The notes under the pieces were generated by a model. It was not told the DNA's origin. It was given only the letters and a program-made list of their open reading frames with translations, and made no database searches. The position numbers were made by a program, and so were the translations under genes. Shown here piece after piece: positions 35,477-43,583 of a stretch of 64,000 nucleotides of DNA; the stretch's first letter is position 1; every line of letters begins with the position of its first letter. This DNA comes from Bacillus sp. AFS006103 (lineage in GTDB: Bacteria > Bacillota > Bacilli > Bacillales > Cytobacillaceae), in contig NTXX01000008.1 in assembly GCA_002559145.1 (NCBI GenBank), positions 37,037 through 101,036 on the forward strand, written 5' to 3'.

Positions 35477-36451
35477 ATGAAATTTATTGTCAAAATTACT
35501 GTTATTATTGTTGTGTTAGGTTTATATTTTCCATTAATAATTCCTGCTGAGAAGGCACTGGGTGCTACATGCAAAGGGATAACCCCTTTAACTGATCCTC
35601 TCGCGATAAGAATGGACAATGGTGAAATGGTCATCTGGGAAAATGTTCATCCAAAACTTCTATCAGCAAAAATTAATTATGAAAAATTACTGATAGCAAA
35701 GGGCTGGAAAATTAAATACAAATCCGCCTATCGACCTTATCAGTATCAAAAACATTTTTATGAAATTGTTACAGGTAAAACGTCTGCTTGTAAAAGGTCT
35801 GAAAGAAGCAAGCATGAGCTGGGGTCAATGGTTGCTAAGCCTAGTGCAAAAGCACCGCATTCAAGAGGGATAGCATTTGATGCAATTGTTCTTGATAAAA
35901 AAGGGAAGCCTTTAAATGGATTACACTATGTAAATTCTTCACTTGAAAAAGTAGCCAAGCAGGCAGGTCTTAAATTTATTAGTACTAGCAGGGATGGAGT
36001 TCATCATGAATTAATTAGTACTAGTCCCCCAAAACTAAAAGCAGTCTTACCTTCACCAGTACAAACTACATATCTAATAAAAGGCAAGATTACAATCAAA
36101 TCTGGTCTCGATGTAAAAAATTTCCCATATCATGATGCATCAAAAATAGGGAAGGTCATTTTGAAGGATAATGTTGTAATTACTGCAAAATCTGGTGAAT
36201 GGTATAAAATTAAGTACGGAAACCGGTTTGGGTGGATAAAGAGTGGGAATAAAAACCTAACCGAGCTACCTTTTCTACCAGTCATTTCAAATCTTAAGAT
36301 TAAATATAAAGTTAATTTATTTGATCAGCCGAGTCTTTTATCGAAAAAAAGTGGCTTGATTCCCCCGCAAACAGTAAATGTGATGAAGAAAAGCGGGAAC
36401 GGATGGTACTTGATACATACTTCTTTTGGAGCGAAATGGATTAAATATTAG
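35477..36451 (+). CDS. VanY-like D,D-carboxypeptidase with C-terminal SH3-like repeats
   Basis: This 324-residue exported cell-wall protein has an N-terminal signal peptide (about residues 1-31, cleavage near KALGA). Residues 40-185 resemble the M15/VanY D-alanyl-D-alanine carboxypeptidase fold. SAYRPYQYQ near 76, the metal-binding PHSRGIAFDA near 133 and GVHHEL near 174 are visible. Two bacterial SH3-like segments follow, near 205-255 and 270-324, and probably bind the wall. GGGGAGG precedes the ATG. It is next to another exported SH3-bearing wall protein, separated by a terminator. Confidence 0.85.
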   Translation: MKFIVKITVIIVVLGLYFPLIIPAEKALGATCKGITPLTDPLAIRMDNGEMVIWENVHPKLLSAKINYEKLLIAKGWKIKYKSAYRPYQYQKHFYEIVTGKTSACKRSERSKHELGSMVAKPSAKAPHSRGIAFDAIVLDKKGKPLNGLHYVNSSLEKVAKQAGLKFISTSRDGVHHELISTSPPKLKAVLPSPVQTTYLIKGKITIKSGLDVKNFPYHDASKIGKVILKDNVVITAKSGEWYKIKYGNRFGWIKSGNKNLTELPFLPVISNLKIKYKVNLFDQPSLLSKKSGLIPPQTVNVMKKSGNGWYLIHTSFGAKWIKY

Positions 36452-36481
36452 CGCATTACTAAATTGGACTTTTTAAGCTTG

Positions 36482-36506
36482 AACTCACCGAATTGGTGAG
36501 TTTTTT
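36482..36506 (+). terminator. Terminator after the VanY-like gene
   Basis: AACTCACC and GGTGAGTT form a stem with a 5-nt loop and a T6 tail. Confidence 0.88.
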
Positions 36507-36608
36507 AATTTTATATTTCCTACCAAAATTATCAAGTAGTAAACTAATAGTTTTATACTGTAATATTCTAATATAAGTACTTCATCCTTATATGAACGGA
36601 GAATGATT

Positions 36609-38795
36609 TTGAAAAAATTAGGCGCCTGTTTTCTGGCCTTATTATTATTAATAAATGTAGTCATTCCAAGTGTATCAGCTGAAAAACTAGAACCAAAGGT
36701 AAAAGTAAAGCTGGTTAATTATCTTGGCAATAAAACAGAGGTAACGATAAAACCCATTGGCGAATATTTGATTGATCAATCAATTGTCCGCTTAACAACC
36801 GGAAAGTCCTATCTCGTAAAATATAATAATAACAAAATAACCATATTAGATGGGACAACACCACTTTTTACTTCGGACACAGTGAAGCTATTACCACTTA
36901 ATGAAACTAACTATCTAGCAATTAATAATCGTAATTATCTTGGTTCGTTTCAATTTGTCCCTGAAAATTCAAAGTATGTTCGCCCTATTAACGAGGTCTA
37001 CATGGAAGATTATTTAAAGGGTGTTGTACCTTCTGAAATGTATGCGGAATGGCATCGAGAAGCCTTGAAAACGCAAGCAGTAGCAGCTCGAACGTATGCT
37101 TTATCCTATCAAGCGGTAACAATTGATGATACCATCAACTATCAAGTATATGGTGGATACAATTGGCATCCAAACAGCACTGCGGCAGTAGACGAGACAA
37201 AAGGGGAAGTATTAAAGGTAAACGGACGCTTAATCAGTGCCGTTTTCTCTGCCAGTAATGGCGGGAAAACAGAATCGAATGCAAATAGTTGGAACACCTC
37301 ACCTGTTTCTTACTTGACGATTAAAGAAGATAAATATGATGCAAAAACAGCCTGGGATTTTTCTGTAAAAAAACAACAATTTATACCTGCCAAATTGACA
37401 TGGAGTCAAATGATAGAAAATGATACAACCATAACAAACACGATTAAAGCATGGATGGCAAACCATGGCTATGCTGAAAAGGAAATAAAAATAACCGCAA
37501 TCCCCGTATTATCATTACACACTCCTACATCAGGAGGCCGAGTCTCTAAAGGAGATATTACATTTGAATTTTTCACAAAAGATAAGATGGATGAAAAAGG
37601 TTCTTTTATTCCGCAAATGATAGAATATAAAAACGTAGCGGCTTCGCAAATTCGTGCTATGGTTGGCAATCGAATCATGAAAAGCTATCTTGTAACGGAC
37701 AAAACAGAGACCAACGAAACCATTACAGTCAAAGGACTTGGAGACGGTCATGGAGTTGGGTTAAGTCAATGGGGTGCAGAGAATCGTGCCGAGGTTGGAC
37801 ATCAAAAATACGATGAGATTCTTGGCTTCTATTATGATGGAGCGGCTATTGTTAAAGAATACAGTGAGCGACCAGTAACAGTTGTAAATGTACCTGTAGA
37901 ACCGACGGAACCAGTAACTGAAGTACCGGTGGAACCAGTAACAGAGGATCAAACAGGACAACTTCCTGAAGGAACGAAGGAGCAAGTGCCAACTGAACCA
38001 ATAGTGGTACCAGCACCGATTTCAGACAAACTTGCCCCAAATATAAGTGAAGTAAAAGTTAGTGTAGATTACAAGAAGAATAAAGCTTTAATCTACTTTC
38101 AATTTAACGAGAAAGCAGAAGTAACAGTTTACCTTAAAGACAGTAAGGGTAAGATTATCTATTTGACAAAAGATGAGCTAACAAATCCAGGGATCGTTAA
38201 GAAAGAATATAATATTAGTTCTTTACCAAATGGAAAATATTATGTAGGTATTATTACTGTCGATCTAAGTAATAACAAATCTTCGACACTGCCATCCTTT
38301 GAACTAAAAAAAGATAAGACTGCTCCAAAATTAAGCAGTGTTAAGGTAAGCGTTGACAACAATAAAAATAAAGGCGCCATTTCTTTTAAGACAAATGAGA
38401 CCGCAAATGTTACCGTTTATATAAAGAATAGCAGTGGAAGAACCCTGAGTTACTTGAAAAAAGACGTTTCAACCAAAGCAGGTACAACTAACCTTGGTTA
38501 CAGCACTGCTTCGCTAGGGAATGGAAAATACTCCATTGTCATTTCAGCATCAGACAGAAATAAAAATCGGTCGAGCATTACCACAACTTTTAATGTAAAA
38601 AAAGTTGTAAAAACAAAAACTGGTAAAGTGACGGCATCAAGACTAAATGTACGAGCTACAGCCTCAACCAGGAGTAAAGTCATTGGTACATTAAAGCAAA
38701 ATCAATCTGTGACCATTGTCTCAACAAATGGTTCTTGGAAAAAAATCAAATACGGTAAAACCACAGGTTATGTTTCAAGTAAATATATAAAATAA
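36609..38795 (+). CDS. SpoIID/LytB-domain exported protein with Ig-like repeats and SH3 domain
   Basis: This 728-residue exported wall protein has a signal peptide ending near residue 25 (PSVSA). A SpoIID/LytB domain follows (about 120-420), with MEDYLKGVVPSEM, ALKTQAVAARTYAL and GHGVGLSQWGAE motifs. The family binds or cleaves denuded glycan strands or stimulates amidases. A Pro/Val/Glu-rich linker (about 425-475) leads to two related Ig-like repeats of about 95 residues and a C-terminal SH3b domain. The TTG at 36609 is favoured because GGAGA lies 6 bases upstream; ATG 36603 is too close to it. It is larger than sporulation SpoIID, so a vegetative LytB-like role is more likely. Confidence 0.88.
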   Translation: MKKLGACFLALLLLINVVIPSVSAEKLEPKVKVKLVNYLGNKTEVTIKPIGEYLIDQSIVRLTTGKSYLVKYNNNKITILDGTTPLFTSDTVKLLPLNETNYLAINNRNYLGSFQFVPENSKYVRPINEVYMEDYLKGVVPSEMYAEWHREALKTQAVAARTYALSYQAVTIDDTINYQVYGGYNWHPNSTAAVDETKGEVLKVNGRLISAVFSASNGGKTESNANSWNTSPVSYLTIKEDKYDAKTAWDFSVKKQQFIPAKLTWSQMIENDTTITNTIKAWMANHGYAEKEIKITAIPVLSLHTPTSGGRVSKGDITFEFFTKDKMDEKGSFIPQMIEYKNVAASQIRAMVGNRIMKSYLVTDKTETNETITVKGLGDGHGVGLSQWGAENRAEVGHQKYDEILGFYYDGAAIVKEYSERPVTVVNVPVEPTEPVTEVPVEPVTEDQTGQLPEGTKEQVPTEPIVVPAPISDKLAPNISEVKVSVDYKKNKALIYFQFNEKAEVTVYLKDSKGKIIYLTKDELTNPGIVKKEYNISSLPNGKYYVGIITVDLSNNKSSTLPSFELKKDKTAPKLSSVKVSVDNNKNKGAISFKTNETANVTVYIKNSSGRTLSYLKKDVSTKAGTTNLGYSTASLGNGKYSIVISASDRNKNRSSITTTFNVKKVVKTKTGKVTASRLNVRATASTRSKVIGTLKQNQSVTIVSTNGSWKKIKYGKTTGYVSSKYIK

Positions 38796-38819
38796 AAGGC
38801 AGATCAACCATCTGCCTTT
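38795..38819. terminator. Bidirectional terminator
   Basis: AAAGGCAGAT and ATCTGCCTTT form a stem between the convergent SpoIID-like and methyltransferase genes, followed by a T-rich tail. Confidence 0.85.
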
Positions 38820-38824
38820 GTTTT

Positions 38825-39343
38825 TTATGGAATAATATGGTGTTTTTCAATAGCCAACAGTTTTTCCTTCATCTCCAATCCGCCCCGAAAACCAGTTAAC
38901 TTTCCGTTCTTACCAATTACACGATGACAAGGGACCGTTATTAAGATAGGGTTCGCCCCGATGGCAGTAGCTACGGCACGTACCGATTTCGGTTTTTGCA
39001 GGATATCAGCAACTTCGGAGTACGTATGTGTACTGCCAAATGGAATATTGTTTAAAGCATTCCAAACTGATTGTTGAAAGGGAGTTCCGTGAAGATCGAT
39101 TGGATAGCTAAATGACGTGCGCTTCCCGTCAAAATACTCACTGAATTCGTCTACATAGGGTTTTAATTTTTTATCATTTTGCTCTAATAAGTGATGCGGG
39201 AGTTTTTTTTGGACCCAATTCACCAGTTCTTCCATATCCTTATGATTGGAACCTACATAACAAAGTCCTTCTACCGTTGCGGCAAGATACATTTTCCATG
39301 GTCCATGATGAAACAAACTCCAATAAATAATTTTTTTATCCAA
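38825..39343 (-). CDS. Methylated-DNA-protein cysteine methyltransferase (AdaB-like)
   Basis: This suicidal DNA-repair protein removes methyl groups from O6-methylguanine onto its own cysteine. The active-site motif ITVPCHRVIG lies near residue 137, and TPFQQSVWNAL near 86 is the helix-turn-helix entry. It most resembles Bacillus AdaB. The TTG at 39343 is chosen because GGAG lies 9 bases upstream; the outer TTG at 39358 would add five residues. A stand-alone Ada regulator is not seen, so adaptive control cannot be judged here. Confidence 0.92.
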   Translation of the reverse strand: MDKKIIYWSLFHHGPWKMYLAATVEGLCYVGSNHKDMEELVNWVQKKLPHHLLEQNDKKLKPYVDEFSEYFDGKRTSFSYPIDLHGTPFQQSVWNALNNIPFGSTHTYSEVADILQKPKSVRAVATAIGANPILITVPCHRVIGKNGKLTGFRGGLEMKEKLLAIEKHHIIP

Positions 39344-39455
39344 TGTAAAAAGCTCCAATCTTTATTTATTAATCATTTGCCGATATTTTCAGTATACCTT
39401 ATTGAATATGGGAAGTAATTTTTTTTAAGTCGAAAAGGAAGATTACCGAAGATAA

Positions 39456-39469
39456 TGTAAGCGCTCTAA
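39456..39469. promoter_or_regulatory. cre-like site upstream of the formate/nitrite transporter
   Basis: TGTAAGCGCTCTAA keeps the cre core (TGTAA-CG-T) but lacks the terminal CA. This is weak evidence for CcpA control. Confidence 0.35.
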
Positions 39470-39525
39470 AATAGTTAAATAAATAGTCACAGGATTTTTG
39501 AAGAAAATGTTATAGAATAGAATTA

Positions 39526-39541
39526 TGTTAAACATTTCACA
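39526..39541. promoter_or_regulatory. Rex-like operator before the formate/nitrite transporter
   Basis: TGTTAAACATTTCACA differs at two positions from the box at 13526 upstream of adhE (TGTGAAACGTTTCACA). It lies downstream of a probable -10 (TATAGAAT), where it would repress. Confidence 0.5.
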
Positions 39542-39574
39542 TACTAAAGATGCATTTAAAAAGGAGTATATCTT

Positions 39575-40399
39575 ATGGGATACAGTAAACCCGAACAAAT
39601 TATGGAAATTACCGTGGAAAATGGCGTAAAGAAATCAAAATACCCTACATTACAAACCCTGATCTTAGGATTTGAAGCAGGTGCCTTCATTGCTTTAGGT
39701 TATTTACTTTTCATTAGAGTCACAGCAACTTTAACAGGAAATTTAGAGGGGATAAGCAGTTTGATTGGTGCATCTGTCTTCCCAGTCGGCCTGATCCTCA
39801 CCTTGCTTGCAGGTGGTGAGCTATTGACGGGAAATATGATGGCTGTGCCTCTCGCTCGAATCGCAAATAAGATTAGCACTAGACAGGTTATGAATAATTG
39901 GTTTCTTGTTACGGTCAGTAACTTTATCGGGGCCCTTTTTGTAGCTTACTTTTTTGGACACTTGGTTGGACTTACCGAAACAGGACCCTTTTTGGAAAAA
40001 ACAATTAGTATTGCTGACCATAAATTAGAAGCCACCTTTCTCCAAGCATTCATTTCGGGGATTGGCTGTAATTGGCTGGTGGCAGCGGCAGTGTGGCTTT
40101 GTTATGGAGCAAACGATATGGTCGGAAAAATTGCAGGTATTTGGTTTCCAACGATGGCATTTGTCGCTATTGGATTCCAACACGTTGTAGCGAATATGTT
40201 TGTGATTCCCGCTGCGATATTTGCCGGACACTTTACTTGGCTAGCATATATTGAAAATTTTATCCCTGTCTTTCTGGGAAATGCAGTAGGGGGTTCAGTC
40301 TTTATAGCACTCGCCTATTGGCATGCATATAAGAAAAAAGAACTTCCTTATATGGAACCGAAAGTGGTACAACCGATAATGAAAAGCAGCGTAAGATAA
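39575..40399 (+). CDS. Formate/nitrite transporter family channel
   Basis: This 274-residue membrane protein of the FocA/NirC (FNT) family has six hydrophobic segments. It contains GGELLTGNMM near residue 86, GIGCNWLVAAAVWL near 161 and GFQHVVANMFVIP near 200 with the conserved channel histidine. The family conducts formate, nitrite or similar small anions. It resembles Bacillus YwcJ/YrhG. A Rex-like box upstream suggests expression under oxygen limitation, which fits nitrite export or uptake with narGHJI, or formate movement. The substrate is not decided by sequence. Confidence 0.92.
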   Translation: MGYSKPEQIMEITVENGVKKSKYPTLQTLILGFEAGAFIALGYLLFIRVTATLTGNLEGISSLIGASVFPVGLILTLLAGGELLTGNMMAVPLARIANKISTRQVMNNWFLVTVSNFIGALFVAYFFGHLVGLTETGPFLEKTISIADHKLEATFLQAFISGIGCNWLVAAAVWLCYGANDMVGKIAGIWFPTMAFVAIGFQHVVANMFVIPAAIFAGHFTWLAYIENFIPVFLGNAVGGSVFIALAYWHAYKKKELPYMEPKVVQPIMKSSVR

Positions 40400-40434
40400 T
40401 TTGCAGCAATATTAAATCATATATCTTCACAGTT

Positions 40435-40463
40435 AAAGCTCCTTACATCCAAGGGGCTTTTTT
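40435..40463 (+). terminator. Terminator after the FNT channel gene
   Basis: AAAGCTCCTT pairs with AAGGGGCTTT (one G-T pair), with a T6 tail. Confidence 0.82.
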
Positions 40464-40585
40464 AATTAATCGATTCTATTTTGTCATATTGACATCCATT
40501 TGTGAATAAAATCCAAGAATGAATGGACTTCGTTTGGAGTACAGCATTTACTGCACGAGAAAATATAGGATATGAGGTTGGGGAA

Positions 40586-41584
40586 ATGACAAAACGCTCG
40601 TGGCTGGTATCGATTTTATTAATCTGTAGCTTCATCGTGATGGCCGGATGTACAGGAAAGACGAAAACAGAAGAGGCAGTTGAAGAAAAAGTAACAGAAC
40701 CACAGCAACAACCTGAGCAAAAACCACAAGAAGAACCACAGAAGGTGGAAGAACCTAAACTAATCATGGTAAATGTCCTCGACCCAAATACAAGATCCAT
40801 TTTGAAAACCTTTTTACCGGTGGAAATGGGGTTTGGAACCGATAATGAAACCTATAAAAAGGTACTTGAAATATGGGCAAAGAATTTAGCGAGAGGGACG
40901 GAAAATACCAAAGGATATGACCAACGAATGATTCTTGATAAGCTTGCCCCCAATGGTCAAATCATTAAAGGGAAACCGAGGATTATCTTAGAGGAATCAG
41001 AGTTGGTTGAAAAAGTAATAACAGCATCGGCCGTAGGAGGTGATATTGAATTGCCTCTATATGTGACCGAGAGCGGCTATAAACCTGAGGATGTTGACCA
41101 TTTAGGGGAAGTGGTCGTGGCAAGCTATACGACGAGATTTAATAGCGGAGTGATAGGCCGTTCAAAGAATATTGAACTATCGGCAGAGGCCATTAATAAT
41201 ATTATTGTTGGTGTGGGAGATAATTTTTCATTTAATACCACTGTGGGTCCAAGTGATGCTGCTCATGGCTATCAAAAGGCAAAGGAAATTGTAAATAAGC
41301 AACTAGTCGACGGAATCGGCGGCGGGATTTGCCAAACGTCATCGACCCTGTTCAATACTGTAGATCAGGTAGGCGTCAGTTATATTGAAAAACATCATCA
41401 TTCCCTGTCTGTGGGCTATGTTCCTGCCGGAAGAGATGCAACCGTATCTTACGGTGGACCAGACTTCCAATTTCAAAATACTACTGGAGCCCCCTTTATC
41501 ATCAAATCCATCTATAAAAAAGGAACCTTAACAATCGAAATAAGGACATCATCAGCCTACCAAAGTCTATTTTCCAAACACTAA
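40586..41584 (+). CDS. VanW-family lipoprotein
   Basis: This 332-residue probable lipoprotein has a signal peptide ending in VMAGC near residue 22, followed by a Glu/Gln/Pro-rich linker (about 28-55). The C-terminal half is a VanW domain: FSFNTTVGPSDAAHGYQKAKE near residue 213, GIGGGICQTSSTLFN near 245 and the HHHSLSVGYVPAGRDATV stretch near 267. VanW proteins occur in vancomycin-resistance clusters and widely in Firmicutes walls, with no established reaction. The ATG at 40586 is the only start giving a proper lipoprotein signal. Confidence 0.88.
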   Translation: MTKRSWLVSILLICSFIVMAGCTGKTKTEEAVEEKVTEPQQQPEQKPQEEPQKVEEPKLIMVNVLDPNTRSILKTFLPVEMGFGTDNETYKKVLEIWAKNLARGTENTKGYDQRMILDKLAPNGQIIKGKPRIILEESELVEKVITASAVGGDIELPLYVTESGYKPEDVDHLGEVVVASYTTRFNSGVIGRSKNIELSAEAINNIIVGVGDNFSFNTTVGPSDAAHGYQKAKEIVNKQLVDGIGGGICQTSSTLFNTVDQVGVSYIEKHHHSLSVGYVPAGRDATVSYGGPDFQFQNTTGAPFIIKSIYKKGTLTIEIRTSSAYQSLFSKH

Positions 41585-41586
41585 CC

Positions 41587-41599
41587 GGTGTCAGGCACC
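41587..41599. repeat. GGTGTCAGGCACC repeat, copy 5
   Basis: An exact copy, 2 bp after the stop codon of the VanW-family gene. Confidence 0.7.
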
Positions 41600-41632
41600 A
41601 AAATAGTTTAACGGATAAATGCCTTACATTAA

Positions 41633-41685
41633 AAAACCCGCTATTATGCCTTCTGCTGCGAAGTGGAAGTGTAATAGTGGGTTTT
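41633..41685 (+). terminator. Terminator after the VanW-family gene
   Basis: AAAACCCGCTATTA pairs with TAATAGTGGGTTTT (41672-41685), with a 25-nt loop that itself can fold. Confidence 0.75.
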
Positions 41686-41774
41686 CCCTTTCAAAGCCTA
41701 ATAAAATATGTATATTCCTTCCTTTGAAAACAAAAAATACCATGATTCATTGATAAAATGGTAGGAGGATTTGC

Positions 41775-43532
41775 ATGGTATGGTGTAAGAAAGCGGTTAT
41801 ATCCTTGACTCTTGTTATAGTAGTCGGAGGATTGGGATGTAAAAGTGCAGTAGCGATGAATTTAACAGAAACAGATCAGCTTGAGCAAATGAACCGTCAA
41901 TCACAGTCTGTAAAGGCCGTCAGACAAAAGTCGACGAAGGTAAAGAATCTAGGAATATCGAAAGCGTACCATGGACATATATCCAATCGTCCGGAAGCTG
42001 TTAATCCCAACAAAGGAAAACCACCTGCAGCAAATAATCAGTTTATTCAAGTTCAACTTTTAGGTATCAATGACTTGCATGGTCAAATCAATATTACGCG
42101 GAAAGTAAACGGGAAACCGGTTGGACGCGTGGATTATTTAGCAGCTTATTTAAAACAGCGGGAAGCTGAAAATAAAAATACGCTTTTGGTTCAAGCGGGA
42201 GACATGGTAGGAGCAAGTCCTCCAGTTTCCGCTCTATTACAGGATGAACCGACGATTGAGGTCTTGAACAAACTGGGATTTGATATTGGAACAGTAGGTA
42301 ATCATGAGTTTGATGAAGGCGTAACAGAATTGCTTCGTCTTATTAAAGGGGGGGCACATCCGAAAACAGGGAATTTTGCCGGGTCGAAATTTCCATGGAT
42401 CGCTGCGAATGTCGTCAATAATAAAACTGGTGAGACGATTCTTCCACCTTATCAAGTGATGAAAGTAAATGGGATGCCCATCGGTTTTATCGGTGTAGTA
42501 ACGACTGAAACTCCAAAACTCGTTGACCCAAGCGGGGTGGCCGGATTAACATTTACGGATGAAGTGGAAGCAATTAATCAAAATGTGGCTGAGTTGAAAA
42601 GGAAAGGCGTAAAATCAATTGTTGTATTAGCCCATATCCCTGGTACTTCAGGCCCAAACGGAGAAAATCCAGCAGGGCAGCTTGTCGATATTGCAAACCG
42701 AGTCGACGATGAAGTAGATATCATCTTCGGCGGCCATAATCATGCCTATATGAATGCAACGATTGACAATAAACTGGTTGTCCAAGCCTATTCCTACGGA
42801 ACGGCCTTCTCAGATGTAGATCTAGAAATCGATCCTAAAACGAAAGATATAGTCTCAAAAAGAGCAGAAATTGTAACTACTTTTCAAGAAGGTATCAAGC
42901 CAGACCCCGAAATGAAAAAGATGATTGCAGGTTATGAAGCAAAAGTAGAACGAATTGTTAATAAAGTTGTTGGCACTTCATCTGAAGGTCTGTCCGCAAG
43001 GCTAAATGAAAATGGGGAATCCGAGCTTGGTGATTTTATTGCAGATGCACAAAGAAAGGCGCTGAATACCGAAATAGCCTTAATGAATCCTGGTGGAATC
43101 CGAGCGGATATCGACCCAGGGGATATCACATGGGGTGAAATTTACACAGTACAGCCATTTAATAATGACCTAGTTAAAATGACGATGACTGGGGAGCAGA
43201 TTCGTGGATTGCTAAACCAGCAGTGGGGTGCAGCCAAAACGAATATGTTGCAAGTTTCTGGTTTAAGTTATAGTTGGGATTCAACTAAGCCAGCAGGGCA
43301 AAGGGTCGTAAGCATAAAGCTCTCAGATGGCACTGAAATGGATCCAAATAAATCATATTCTGTGACAGCGAATAGCTTCCTCTCTAATGGGGGTGATGGC
43401 TTTACCTTATTTGCCCAAGCCCGAAACAAAGAAATCGGTCGAATAGACCTTGAAGCAGTAGTTCATTTTATTTCAGCGCAGCCTAAACCGTTCACCTTCC
43501 ATATTCAAAATCGTATCCATAGAGTTCAGTAA
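41775..43532 (+). CDS. Secreted 5'-nucleotidase/2',3'-cyclic phosphodiesterase family protein
   Basis: This 585-residue exported metallophosphoesterase has an N-terminal signal segment (about 1-28). The catalytic domain shows GINDLHGQ near residue 98, QAGDMVGASPP near 141, GNHEFDEG near 175 and GGHNHAYMN near 318. All are dimetal-site motifs. The C-terminal 5'-nucleotidase domain (about 390-560) has NPGGIRADID and SNGGDGF. It probably scavenges phosphate and nucleosides from nucleotides outside the cell. TAGGAGGA precedes the ATG. No LPXTG anchor is seen. Confidence 0.92.
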   Translation: MVWCKKAVISLTLVIVVGGLGCKSAVAMNLTETDQLEQMNRQSQSVKAVRQKSTKVKNLGISKAYHGHISNRPEAVNPNKGKPPAANNQFIQVQLLGINDLHGQINITRKVNGKPVGRVDYLAAYLKQREAENKNTLLVQAGDMVGASPPVSALLQDEPTIEVLNKLGFDIGTVGNHEFDEGVTELLRLIKGGAHPKTGNFAGSKFPWIAANVVNNKTGETILPPYQVMKVNGMPIGFIGVVTTETPKLVDPSGVAGLTFTDEVEAINQNVAELKRKGVKSIVVLAHIPGTSGPNGENPAGQLVDIANRVDDEVDIIFGGHNHAYMNATIDNKLVVQAYSYGTAFSDVDLEIDPKTKDIVSKRAEIVTTFQEGIKPDPEMKKMIAGYEAKVERIVNKVVGTSSEGLSARLNENGESELGDFIADAQRKALNTEIALMNPGGIRADIDPGDITWGEIYTVQPFNNDLVKMTMTGEQIRGLLNQQWGAAKTNMLQVSGLSYSWDSTKPAGQRVVSIKLSDGTEMDPNKSYSVTANSFLSNGGDGFTLFAQARNKEIGRIDLEAVVHFISAQPKPFTFHIQNRIHRVQ

Positions 43533-43578
43533 AACAAAAGGGTGTTAGGCACCAATTGGTGCCTGACACCCTTTTGTT
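43533..43578. terminator. Bidirectional terminator built from two GGTGTCAGGCACC-type repeats
   Basis: Two inverted repeat copies (43541-43553 with one change, and 43558-43570) with AACAAAAG and CTTTTGTT flanks make a 21-bp stem and a 4-nt loop. It lies between convergent genes. Confidence 0.85.
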
Positions 43579-43583
43579 GTCCC

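Noticed and set aside
36609..38795. Sporulation SpoIID
   Set aside because: The protein is over twice the length of SpoIID, has Ig-like and SH3 domains and no spoIIQ/spoIIID neighbours. A LytB-like wall protein fits better.
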